Below are positions 1 through 7,410 of a stretch of DNA of 19,613 nt, in pieces. The first letter of the stretch is position 1; every line of letters starts with the position of its first letter. Source of the DNA: Bacteroidales bacterium (GTDB taxonomy: Bacteria; Bacteroidota; Bacteroidia; Bacteroidales; JAGOPY01). Both the position numbers and the translations under genes were made by a program. The notes under the pieces are model-generated. The model was not told where the DNA came from, searched no databases, and was given only the letters and a program-made list of their open reading frames with translations. Where the stretch lies: NCBI GenBank assembly GCA_030638325.1, contig DAOWEV010000195.1:1-19613 (forward strand). Direction: 5' to 3'.

Positions 1-9
1 ACGAAATTT

Positions 10-1461
10 TTAAAACTCTGCACTTTGAGGCGCCCGCGGAAAAGGAATAACATCTCTGATGTTTCCCATCCCTGTGATAAAAAGCATCATCCTCTCAAAA
101 CCAAGGCCAAATCCGCTGTGTGGTACTGTTCCGAAAATTCTGGTTTCGAGATACCACCACAGGGAATCTTCAGGAATATCCATTTCCAGGATGCGCTGCC
201 GAAGCTTATCAAAATCCTCTTCTCTCTGCGAACCACCAATGATCTCTCCAATTTGCGGGAATAGCACATCCATCGCACGCACAGTTTTGCCATCATCGTT
301 TTGCTTCATGTAAAAGGCTTTTATTTGCTTCGGATAATCCACAATGATGACCGGTTTTTTATAATGTTTCTCAACAAGGTACCGTTCATGCTCAGATTGC
401 AGATCGGTGCCCCATTCTTCTATTAGAAACTGGAATTTTTTCTTTTTATTGGGCCTTGAGTTTCTCAATACCTGAATGGCCTCGGTGTAAGTAATCCTGA
501 CAAAGTCACCGGCGAGAATGAATTCAAGCTTTTCAATGAGGCCCATGGGTGATCTTTCTTCCTGCTTTTTACTCTTTTCTTCGTCTTTCAACCTCTTATC
601 CAGAAATTCCAGGTCTTCCATGCAATGGTCCAGGGCATATTTTACCAGGTATTTAAGCATCTCTTCGGCAAGGTCCATATCATCATTGATATCGTAAAAA
701 GCCATTTCCGGTTCGATCATCCAAAACTCGGCCAGGTGGCGGGTGGTATTGGAGTTCTCTGCCCTGAATGTTGGCCCAAAGGTATATACCTCTGACATGG
801 CCAGGGCGGCCAGCTCAGCCTCCAGTTGGCCTGAGACCGTGAGATTGGTCTGCTTCCCGAAAAAGTCATTCTTATAGTCCACATCGCCATCTTCAGTAAG
901 CGGAGGGTTCTTTGGATCCAGTATGCTTACCCTGAACAATTCCCCGGCGCCCTCGGCATCTGATGCAGTGATGATTGGGGTATGAATGTTGTAAAATCCT
1001 TTATCATTAAAGAATTTATGTATGCCAAAGATCATGGCATGCCGGATGCGTGTGATGGCGCTGAAAGTGTTGGTTCTGAACCTCAGATGAGCTTTTTCAC
1101 GCAGAAATTCCAGGGAGTGTTTTTTTGGCTGCAATGGATATTTTTCCGGATCAGCTTCTCCCAGCACGATGATATCTGCAGCACTGATTTCTACTTTTTG
1201 CCCGGTACCCGGGGATTCAACCAGTTTTCCTTTTACAGAAAGTGACGCCCCCGTATGTATCCTGGCCAGAACATCCTGAGATATAACTCCGGGTTCCGCT
1301 ACGATTTGAATATTCCTGATCGTCGAGCCGTCGTTCATCGTAATGAAAGCCACGTTCTTACTTTGACGGATCGTTCTTACCCATCCTTTTACAACAACTT
1401 CTTTGTCAACTCCACCTGACTGCAGTATCTCTTGTATTTTTTTTCTCTTGCCGTGCAACAT
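10..1461 (-). CDS. asnS: asparaginyl-tRNA synthetase (AsnRS)
   Basis: Cytoplasmic class IIb aminoacyl-tRNA synthetase that charges tRNA-Asn with asparagine using ATP. The 483-residue protein has an N-terminal OB-fold anticodon-binding domain (about residues 20-100; VVKGWVRTIRQSKN is visible near its start) followed by the class II catalytic core. Motif 2 is clear at about 228-252 (FRAENSNTTRHLAEFW), and motif 3 is at about 450-458 (GFGLGFERM). The ending VIPFPRAPQSAEF resembles the usual AsnRS/AspRS end, which favours AsnRS over AspRS or LysRS. The length is slightly above the roughly 466 residues of the E. coli enzyme because of a charged insert near 290-305 (DEEKSKKQEE). The ATG start and TAA stop both lie in the window. 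The gene is divergent from the DAHP synthase gene. A possible promoter box lies about 190 bp upstream, beyond a block of 7-bp repeats. Confidence 0.97.
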   Translation of the reverse strand: MLHGKRKKIQEILQSGGVDKEVVVKGWVRTIRQSKNVAFITMNDGSTIRNIQIVAEPGVISQDVLARIHTGASLSVKGKLVESPGTGQKVEISAADIIVLGEADPEKYPLQPKKHSLEFLREKAHLRFRTNTFSAITRIRHAMIFGIHKFFNDKGFYNIHTPIITASDAEGAGELFRVSILDPKNPPLTEDGDVDYKNDFFGKQTNLTVSGQLEAELAALAMSEVYTFGPTFRAENSNTTRHLAEFWMIEPEMAFYDINDDMDLAEEMLKYLVKYALDHCMEDLEFLDKRLKDEEKSKKQEERSPMGLIEKLEFILAGDFVRITYTEAIQVLRNSRPNKKKKFQFLIEEWGTDLQSEHERYLVEKHYKKPVIIVDYPKQIKAFYMKQNDDGKTVRAMDVLFPQIGEIIGGSQREEDFDKLRQRILEMDIPEDSLWWYLETRIFGTVPHSGFGLGFERMMLFITGMGNIRDVIPFPRAPQSAEF

Positions 1462-1506
1462 TTTATAATTATGATTTCATAGTTTTTATGTTTGAGTCGG
1501 AAGCCC

Positions 1507-1629
1507 CAGTTATCAGTTGTTAGTTCACTGTTAATTGTTTACTGTTCCCTTCTTCCGTCTTCGGACTTCCATCTCTCAACTCTCAACTCTTAACTCTCAA
1601 CTCTTAACTCTCAACTCTTAGCTCTCAAC
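1507..1629. repeat. heptad-periodic repeat block A (asnS/aroF spacer)
   Basis: Three consecutive blocks of degenerate 7-bp words lie end to end. Positions 1507-1548 hold six units of the CAGTTAT/CTGTTAA type. Positions 1549-1569 hold three units ending in CTTC or TTC (CTTCTTC, CGTCTTC, GGACTTC). Positions 1574-1629 hold eight units of TCT(C/T)A(A/G)C. The period is exact over each block while the word drifts by one or two bases. The middle block uses the same words as block B on the other side of the DAHP synthase gene. The rest of the 258-bp spacer holds only candidate promoters. No transposase gene or protein-coding potential was seen. Confidence 0.85.
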
Positions 1630-1646
1630 TCTCGTATTTTATACTG

Positions 1647-1654
1647 CAAAAATA
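1647..1654 (-). promoter_or_regulatory. candidate -7 box for asnS (TATTTTTG)
   Basis: Read on the minus strand, this is TATTTTTG, an exact match to the Bacteroidota -7 consensus TAnnTTTG. No convincing TTTG -33 element lies at the right distance, so the call is tentative. If it is used, the asnS transcript would carry a leader of about 180 nt that includes all of repeat block A. Confidence 0.35.
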
Positions 1655-1685
1655 TAACTTAATTCGAATATCTATCCCCATCAAT

Positions 1686-1714
1686 CTTGAATAAATTTTC
1701 AATCACTATCTTTG
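1686..1714 (+). promoter_or_regulatory. promoter for the DAHP synthase gene
   Basis: CTTG at 1686-1689 (-33 like), a 17-nt spacer, then TATCTTTG at 1707-1714, an exact match to the Bacteroidota -7 consensus TAnnTTTG. Transcription would start a few bases downstream, at or next to the GTG at 1720. The TTG at 1687 that begins the longest open frame is therefore better explained as promoter than as a start codon. Confidence 0.6.
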
Positions 1715-1719
1715 CCCCG

Positions 1720-2829
1720 GTGAAACTGGAATTGAATATATCTCCCCTGGAAAACTGGATACCAGGTATAAAAAGGCCGTTGATCTGTGCCGGGCCCTGT
1801 AGTGCAGAAACCGAAAGGCAGGTTTTAGATACGGCAAAAGCCATTGCTAACATACCGCAGGTAAGAATATTCCGTAGTGGTTTGTGGAAGCCCAGGACGA
1901 GGCCGGGAGATTTTGAAGGCATTGGAGAAAAAGGACTTCCCTGGCTACAGCAGGTCAGGCAGGATACGGGCCTGTTAACATGCGTGGAGGTAGCCAGTCC
2001 CTGGCATGTGGAAGCCTGCTTAAAACATGATATAGATATCTTATGGCTGGGCGCCCGGACGGTGGTGAATCCTTTTTCTGTAAAGGAAATATCTGCATCC
2101 TTGAAAGAGGTTGATATTCCCGTAATGGTAAAAAATCCCATGAACCCCGATCTGAACCTCTGGATCGGTGCTGTGGAGCGATTACAGCATGCCGGGATCC
2201 ATAAGATCATTGCCATCCACAGGGGTTTTTCTGCCTATAAAGTTGCACCCTACCGAAACATTCCTTTGTGGGAAATCCCCATCGAACTCAAAAGGCTTGC
2301 TCCTCAATTACCAATTATTGTAGATCCCAGCCACATTGGGGGCCACCGGGACCTGATCTCTCAATTAAGCCAGATTGCGATGGATCTGACATTTGATGGC
2401 CTGATGATCGAAACTCATATCAATCCCGGTGAAGCATGGTCTGATAAAAATCAGCAGATCACTCCGGAAGCCTTGCGTTTGCTCATTGAACGACTTTCTG
2501 TCCCCACCCAGACCTTGAATGGTAAAACGGAATCTGCCCTGGGGCTCATGAGAGAACAAATCGACGGGTTTGATGATCTGCTCATCGAGACCCTGTCACA
2601 GAGAATGAGGGTCATAAAAGATATAGGAAAGGTTAAGAAAGAGAAGAATATTTCGGCTTTCCAGATTGAGCGATGGAATGAGATACTGAACAAGCGGCTT
2701 GAGCTATCGGAAAAATATGGCCTTAATACCGGATTCATCAAAAAAATACTGGAGCTTATACATAAGGAAGCGCTGCGTATTCAGACTGAAGGGGGAGATC
2801 AAAGTGATAGTGTTACCGGCAAGGAGTAG
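1720..2829 (+). CDS. aroF: bifunctional 3-deoxy-7-phosphoheptulonate synthase / chorismate mutase (type II)
   Basis: This enzyme condenses phosphoenolpyruvate and erythrose 4-phosphate to DAHP, the first shikimate pathway step. Its C-terminal chorismate mutase turns chorismate into prephenate for Phe and Tyr synthesis. Domain 1 (about residues 1-260) shows DAHPS/KDOPS barrel motifs: ICAGPCSAET, WKPRTRPGDFEG, ILWLGARTV, VKNPMNPDL, IHRGFSAYK and VDPSHIGGHRD. Domain 2 (about 270-355) is AroQ-like: LMREQIDGFDDLLIETLSQRM, then IGKVKKEKN and IERWNEILNKR. I chose GTG at 1720 (369 residues) because homologues begin just before the LENWIPG-like segment and because the promoter overlaps the longer TTG start at 1687 (380 residues). 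The gene stands alone on the plus strand, flanked by repeat blocks A and B. The fusion is normal for Bacteroidota. Confidence 0.95.
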   Translation: MKLELNISPLENWIPGIKRPLICAGPCSAETERQVLDTAKAIANIPQVRIFRSGLWKPRTRPGDFEGIGEKGLPWLQQVRQDTGLLTCVEVASPWHVEACLKHDIDILWLGARTVVNPFSVKEISASLKEVDIPVMVKNPMNPDLNLWIGAVERLQHAGIHKIIAIHRGFSAYKVAPYRNIPLWEIPIELKRLAPQLPIIVDPSHIGGHRDLISQLSQIAMDLTFDGLMIETHINPGEAWSDKNQQITPEALRLLIERLSVPTQTLNGKTESALGLMREQIDGFDDLLIETLSQRMRVIKDIGKVKKEKNISAFQIERWNEILNKRLELSEKYGLNTGFIKKILELIHKEALRIQTEGGDQSDSVTGKE

Positions 2830-2882
2830 CTGGTTGCTGGTTGAAAGTTTTGATTGTAAGTTCCGGGATAATCTTTAAAACA

Positions 2883-2953
2883 GAAGACGGAAGTCCGAAG
2901 ACCGAAGACGGGAGTTACTTCGGACTTCCGACTTCCCCCGAAAGCTTTCGGGG
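2883..2953. repeat. heptad-periodic inverted block B with CCCCGAAAG palindrome
   Basis: The left arm at 2883-2910 holds four 7-bp units of the GAAGACG/GAAGTCC type. After GGAGTTA, the right arm at 2918-2938 holds three units of the complementary type (CTTCGGA, CTTCCGA, CTTCCCC), so the arms can pair. A perfect 18-bp palindrome, CCCCGAAAGCTTTCGGGG, follows at 2936-2953. It sits downstream of the DAHP synthase stop and could act as a hairpin terminator, but no T-run follows it. Confidence 0.8.
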
Positions 2954-3040
2954 TCCGGCTTCAACAACCCTATCCGCTAAAAAATGGCAGTCCTAATTTC
3001 AGAAATCCAGACCTATCGTCATTTATTCTATCGTAAAAAT

Positions 3041-3196
3041 ATCGAATAATGAATATCGAATAATGAATATCGAAATTTCAAGAAGACAATGAGCTAATCT
3101 CAATATTTGAAAAAGTATAGAAACATCTAAAAAAATATGGCAAAAAGGGGGAAAGTTGATTATTCGGTGTTCGGTGTTCAGTATTCATTATTCAAA
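3041..3196. repeat. heptad-periodic inverted block C (aroF/corA spacer)
   Basis: The left arm at 3041-3075 has five 7-bp units alternating ATCGAAT and AATGAAT. The right arm at 3162-3196 has five 7-bp units (ATTCGGT, GTTCGGT, GTTCAGT, ATTCATT, ATTCAAA) that are near-complements. The 86 bp between the arms is A-rich and shows no gene. The block lies between the convergent ends of the DAHP synthase and corA genes. In the rest of this 458-bp spacer, apart from block B, I see nothing coding. Confidence 0.8.
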
Positions 3197-3287
3197 ATGC
3201 AACAATTTCAATTTACGAACAAACATCTTCAATTAACTGATAACAAAACATAAGGTCAGGAGTTCTGAATTTTAATCAATCACCTCG

Positions 3288-4196
3288 CTACAGCCATTTC
3301 TTTCTCCTGAAATAAAGCAGCATTGTAAATATTACAAGGAGCATAACCACGATAATGATCCAGAACGACTTTGGGTCATTTTGTAAAGGCAGGCCAACAT
3401 TCATGCCATATAAACCGGTCAGGAATGTGAGGGGCAACAGTATGGTAGAGAAAAAGGTGAGTACTTTCATGATCTCATTGATCCGGTTAGCCTGAAGGGA
3501 ATCGAAGGTTTTTGACAGCCCTTCGATCAATTCTGCATCATCCTCAACCATATCCCACATTTTCTGGTAGTAGTCGAGGATATTGCCCCAGTAATCTTCC
3601 ATATTCTCAGCAAACCCTTTTATCTGACCAGACTCAAACTTATGGAAAAGCGGAAGCTGGGGCTTGAATATGGTATTTAGCAGGATGATGTTTTTTCGCG
3701 TGACAGAGATCATCTCAATTGTCTTCTGTGCTTTTTTACTGAAAAGGTCGGCATTGATCCTGTCAACCTCCAGGCTGATGCTTCTCAATAATTGCAGGGT
3801 AGCTGTCATGAGACGCTCCAGGATGTTATATAAAAGGGCATCACTGGTACCTATCTCAAATTCCTCATTATTTTCCTCCTGCTTTTTTGCCTCTTCAAAC
3901 ATATTATCTACCACCCAGTGCGATTCACCGATAGTGATCACATAATCTTCTCCCCAAAAGATCTTGACCTCTTTGGTAGTCAGGAATTTATTTCTCCTGT
4001 CGAAATTTGGAAAATGAAGGATCAGGAAATAATAATCATCATAAATATCGATCTTGGGACGTTGGTTGGTGCTGCGGCAGTCCTCTATATCAAGAGGATG
4101 AAAGTAAAAGTTGTCTTTCAGGTAGTTAAGGTCTTCATCCAACGGTTTGTGTATATGGTGCCATCTTAATGTGCCAATTTTAATTGTTTCTACCAT
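3288..4196 (-). CDS. corA: CorA-family magnesium/divalent cation transporter
   Basis: Inner-membrane pentameric Mg2+ (possibly Co2+/Ni2+) channel. The 302-residue protein has the CorA plan: a large soluble N-terminal alpha/beta domain (residues 1-120), a long helical stalk (about 120-240) and two C-terminal membrane segments. The first segment (about 244-262) ends in the signature YGMN at 263-266, the selectivity-filter motif. It is followed by a short acidic/polar loop (LPLQNDPKS) and the second segment (about 278-295), ending in the basic tail RRKKWL. Length and order match the family. The ATG start follows a purine-rich stretch (AAGGGGGTAGCT). The gene is monocistronic, with its own promoter in the short spacer after the M14 peptidase gene. 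Confidence 0.95.
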   Translation of the reverse strand: MVETIKIGTLRWHHIHKPLDEDLNYLKDNFYFHPLDIEDCRSTNQRPKIDIYDDYYFLILHFPNFDRRNKFLTTKEVKIFWGEDYVITIGESHWVVDNMFEEAKKQEENNEEFEIGTSDALLYNILERLMTATLQLLRSISLEVDRINADLFSKKAQKTIEMISVTRKNIILLNTIFKPQLPLFHKFESGQIKGFAENMEDYWGNILDYYQKMWDMVEDDAELIEGLSKTFDSLQANRINEIMKVLTFFSTILLPLTFLTGLYGMNVGLPLQNDPKSFWIIIVVMLLVIFTMLLYFRRKKWL

Positions 4197-4259
4197 AGCT
4201 ACCCCCTTTTTTAAAGATTATTCTTAATATTTCTACATCCCGGTATATTTTGAAGATTG

Positions 4260-4293
4260 CAAATGTATAAAAAAATCAGGGAGTCAGTTCAAA
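4260..4293 (-). promoter_or_regulatory. promoter for corA
   Basis: On the minus strand, TTTG at 4293-4290, a 22-nt spacer and TACATTTG at 4267-4260 form a -33/-7 pair of the Bacteroidota type. The -7 box is exact and the spacer is slightly long. The predicted leader is about 55 nt. Confidence 0.5.
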
Positions 4294-4300
4294 TTTGTGA

Positions 4301-6667
4301 TCATTTCACGACCATCTTCCCGGAAATCCGTTGTATTCCTGCGCCCTGCAACGAATAAAAGTAGACCCCCGGTTTCCAGTTTTCAACTTTTATAATAATC
4401 GTACCAGATCCTTCAGATAAATTGTGAGACTCAACCGTTTTGCCGGTATTATCATATAAAATCATTGTTGCATCGGCTGGCAGATCGTAGTTAAACCTGG
4501 CCATCCGGGTAGCAGGGTTCGGAAGAGGGTTTGAAACAACGCCGGCTTCGGAGAAACCCCGCTTATCAATACCAACCGGATCAGCAATGATAGAAACTTC
4601 CATATCATCCCAGTAGAATCCGTCGCCTGTAACCCATGAGTCGCTTTTCAACCGGAACCTTAACAGTATCTCACTCCCCAGGAACTCATTCAGGATCATT
4701 TCTTCTTTTACCCATTCTTCCTGGATGCCGTCATAAACCGGTTCACCGGTTGCCTGGTTACTGTTGCCTGTTTTTGTATACTTCCCGGCGAGTGGTGTCC
4801 AACTGGCCCCATCATCATCCGAAGCATAAACCTGCACATAATCATAGCCCGATTCGATATCCCATTTCGCCCAGAAACTGAGCATGGCAAAAACCGCATC
4901 CGACAGATCCACCGGATCATTCAGCATCATATTATTGTTTTCATAATTGTTATAGTTACCATAAGGTGAGTCTGTTATGGATTTAACAGGGGAATGAAAA
5001 GATGAAGTGGTCGTATTCCATTTACTGGAAGTCCATTTTTCAAAGGTTTCGGCATCGTCCTCAAAAACCACTTCAGCGGTTCCAAATACCTTGCTGATAG
5101 TATCTGAATCCGTGAATCCTCCATTGTCCACTGAGAGCAGGTATAGTATCTCTTCGCCGCTCTGAATACCTTCCTTCAGGGTATAAGAAATTGATCCATC
5201 AATAGTTTCAAGTATTTCCAGTGTACTGTATACCAGCGGATCACCAATAGAGGTGATGGCATCATTCAGGGGGGTGATCGAAACAGTAAAAGTACCGCCG
5301 TCTTCAAGCCCCAGCCGCCGTAAGGAAAAATCAAAATCACCGTTGGTATTTTCAATAATTACAGGACTCTGGTCTGTCAGCTTTGCATAAGTGCCGGATA
5401 ACCTTGCCGCCATGATGCCCTGCCACATATTCTCCTGGCAGAGCGGAATGATCCGGCTGACCAAAGGCCAGAAACCATCATTGCTACTCCCTACTTCAGG
5501 CGTGTAAGCCAGTATCATATCCTTGGTATCCTGCTCTCCGTACATCCAGTCATCCGAACCTCCGTTGGTCGGATAAATAGTTGTACTGCCCGCACCGTAT
5601 GTATATCCGTTTTCCTGGGTCATGATTGAAGCATGTACATTGAAAAGTTCATCATCAGGGCAAGGGTCATCTGTATACCCCCATGGGTATAACAAGAGGT
5701 TGCTATAGGAATGATAATTCAATGCTGTTCTGAACTCATGCGCTGTACAAAAGTCCCTCATATTTTGGTTACAGGGTTCTGAAAACGGGGCTGGGCCGCG
5801 GTATGTTTCATCTCCTGTATAAGGCGAGGAGCCGGTATTATCCAATCCCCACATATAGGCATAATTTCTATTCGGGTCAACACCCCAGGTGCCATCTTCA
5901 TTGTCGCGGCGGTTCTTTCTCCACATACCGCCTCCGTTGGGACTGGTTGCAATATTATATGCATAACCATCCATATTGACTATGGGAACGATATACAATT
6001 CAAAATTGTCGACAATATACTGGATCTCCAGGTCTGTATCATAATTTTCAAGCAGGTAATACATAAAGAAAAGCAGGTGTTGCATACCGATTGGTTCACG
6101 GGCATGATGCATACCGTTATAAAACACTTCCGGTTCATCTTCATTCACATTGGGGTTGTCGGATATACGGATCCAGTATACAGGTCTTCCTTCATGAGTG
6201 AGGGTGTCGAACTGGTGGGCCACAGAGATCAGATCAGGATAGTCGGCAATCATGTTGTCAAGATGTGTCAGCATCTCATCTATACTGCAAAATCCACCTA
6301 CAGAGCCAAGCTCAAAACCTTCCGGCACCGGCCAGCTACCGTTCAGCACATAATTGCTGTTTTTTAACAGCCCTAACTGATTCAAAAATGGCTTGTTCCG
6401 TTCCGTGTAATAAGCAGTCATATCTTCAATGAGCACTTCATATTCATATCCGGCTTCATTCAATTGGTCAATCTGCGACTGGGCAAGTTCAATAGTTAGA
6501 CCTGAACTTTTGATGAATTCTCCATCATCTATGGCAATACCCATTGACATGATTTTATTGAAACCTGCCTGGTCAATGTGAATAAGTACCCTTGAATAAG
6601 GTTGTTGTTGAGCCTGTAACAAAGAAATAACAGCAAATGAGAAGATCAATATGAAGAGTTTTTTCAT
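4301..6667 (-). CDS. secreted M14 zinc carboxypeptidase with T9SS sorting domain
   Basis: Predicted exported metallo-carboxypeptidase, 788 residues. A signal peptide (about 1-20, MKKLFILIFSFAVISLLQAQ) precedes a prodomain-like region. The M14 catalytic domain spans about 125-425. Candidate zinc ligands are H188 and E191 (HHARE) and H319 (NYHSYSN). Substrate-binding residues are in DPNRNY (264-269), and the catalytic Glu is E391 (YTPEVGS). A region at about 535-700 resembles the jelly-roll/MAM-like domains of immune-inhibitor-A type peptidases (FWAKWDIESGYDYVQVY, FYWDDMEV). The last roughly 80 residues (NPLPNPATRM ... PGVYFYSLQG ... GKMVVK) form a type A T9SS sorting domain, so the enzyme should reach the cell surface or medium. 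It lies downstream of gldD but has its own promoter. The substrate cannot be told from sequence. Confidence 0.93.
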   Translation of the reverse strand: MKKLFILIFSFAVISLLQAQQQPYSRVLIHIDQAGFNKIMSMGIAIDDGEFIKSSGLTIELAQSQIDQLNEAGYEYEVLIEDMTAYYTERNKPFLNQLGLLKNSNYVLNGSWPVPEGFELGSVGGFCSIDEMLTHLDNMIADYPDLISVAHQFDTLTHEGRPVYWIRISDNPNVNEDEPEVFYNGMHHAREPIGMQHLLFFMYYLLENYDTDLEIQYIVDNFELYIVPIVNMDGYAYNIATSPNGGGMWRKNRRDNEDGTWGVDPNRNYAYMWGLDNTGSSPYTGDETYRGPAPFSEPCNQNMRDFCTAHEFRTALNYHSYSNLLLYPWGYTDDPCPDDELFNVHASIMTQENGYTYGAGSTTIYPTNGGSDDWMYGEQDTKDMILAYTPEVGSSNDGFWPLVSRIIPLCQENMWQGIMAARLSGTYAKLTDQSPVIIENTNGDFDFSLRRLGLEDGGTFTVSITPLNDAITSIGDPLVYSTLEILETIDGSISYTLKEGIQSGEEILYLLSVDNGGFTDSDTISKVFGTAEVVFEDDAETFEKWTSSKWNTTTSSFHSPVKSITDSPYGNYNNYENNNMMLNDPVDLSDAVFAMLSFWAKWDIESGYDYVQVYASDDDGASWTPLAGKYTKTGNSNQATGEPVYDGIQEEWVKEEMILNEFLGSEILLRFRLKSDSWVTGDGFYWDDMEVSIIADPVGIDKRGFSEAGVVSNPLPNPATRMARFNYDLPADATMILYDNTGKTVESHNLSEGSGTIIIKVENWKPGVYFYSLQGAGIQRISGKMVVK

Positions 6668-6760
6668 GATGGAAGTTTTTTTAAAAGAAATGTTTTTACA
6701 TACTTACAGACGACAATTCATGTTAACAGTTGCCTGGTCATGGATTCTTAATTTGACTGA

Positions 6761-6791
6761 CAAAATTAGCAAAAATGCGGATATCAGCAAG
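6761..6791 (-). promoter_or_regulatory. promoter for the M14 peptidase gene
   Basis: On the minus strand, CTTG at 6791-6788, a 19-nt spacer and TAATTTTG at 6768-6761 fit the Bacteroidota -33/-7 promoter well. It begins just after the gldD stop codon. The leader would be about 90 nt, so the peptidase gene is probably separable from the gld operon. Confidence 0.6.
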
Positions 6792-6798
6792 GATCACA

Positions 6799-7401
6799 TC
6801 AAATTTCTTTCCATTCCAGGGTTTCTACGAGATGGTGAATATCTTTCCTGATGAAATCGATAACCGGGGCCATGGAATCATTGTTTGGGGCATGATTGAA
6901 ATAAAGCGCTCCCCTCAGAAAATGACTGGCGCTGTCAGTCACGAAAAACTGGATGGGGGATGCAGCGTTTATGCCGTCAATCTCATAGATCAGCCCAAAT
7001 ACCTTATCTGCCCTGCGCAGGATAAGCGAATCCTGAATGCTGCTTGCTTTTGGAATAAGTTTCATAACAAACGTCCTGGAATCTTCAAGATATTCTATCA
7101 GGTTATCATTTATTACTTTATAGCTAAGATAAACCCGCCCGTTGAAACGGGGATAATCAATGTTGATCCAGTAGGGTTCGACACCGTTCCTATCGTCCGG
7201 AACTATGTTCGCATAAACAGGATACTCAAAAGAATATGGAAAAGCCGTATCAAATAACCTATATTCTTTTTCCGGCAGGTCTATTCTGAAATATCCGCGG
7301 GGCTTGGGCGAATAATCATTCTCACAGGAGATAAAAAGAATTACAAAGAAAGCTGTTAGAAAGGAATAACTATTATATCGGATGTATTTGATCAGAGGCA
7401 T
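6799..7401 (-). CDS. gldD: gliding motility lipoprotein GldD
   Basis: Predicted lipoprotein of 200 residues, required in Flavobacterium johnsoniae for gliding; mutants there also lose T9SS-linked traits. The hydrophobic N-terminal segment ends in a lipobox, FISC, with the lipidated Cys at residue 26. The GldD-typical start of the mature domain follows: PKPRGYFRIDLPEKEYRLFD, then PYSFEYPVYA and YWINIDYPRFNGRVYLSYK. The C-terminal part (HFLRGALYFNHAPNNDSMAP) is also typical of the family. The ATG start lies 9 nt after the gldE stop, so the two are almost certainly co-transcribed. The order gldE-gldD matches F. johnsoniae. Confidence 0.94.
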   Translation of the reverse strand: MPLIKYIRYNSYSFLTAFFVILFISCENDYSPKPRGYFRIDLPEKEYRLFDTAFPYSFEYPVYANIVPDDRNGVEPYWINIDYPRFNGRVYLSYKVINDNLIEYLEDSRTFVMKLIPKASSIQDSLILRRADKVFGLIYEIDGINAASPIQFFVTDSASHFLRGALYFNHAPNNDSMAPVIDFIRKDIHHLVETLEWKEI

Positions 7402-7410
7402 GATAACAGT

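Noticed and set aside
1574..1629. Tandem TCTCAAC units considered as a CRISPR-like array
   Set aside because: Units are 7 bp with no spacers, no 25-40 bp repeats and no cas genes nearby.
1659..2216. 185-codon minus-strand open frame
   Set aside because: Antisense shadow of the well-supported DAHP synthase gene.
2936..2953. CCCCGAAAGCTTTCGGGG as a classical Rho-independent terminator for aroF
   Set aside because: The stem is perfect but has no real loop and no following T-run; kept only as part of block B.
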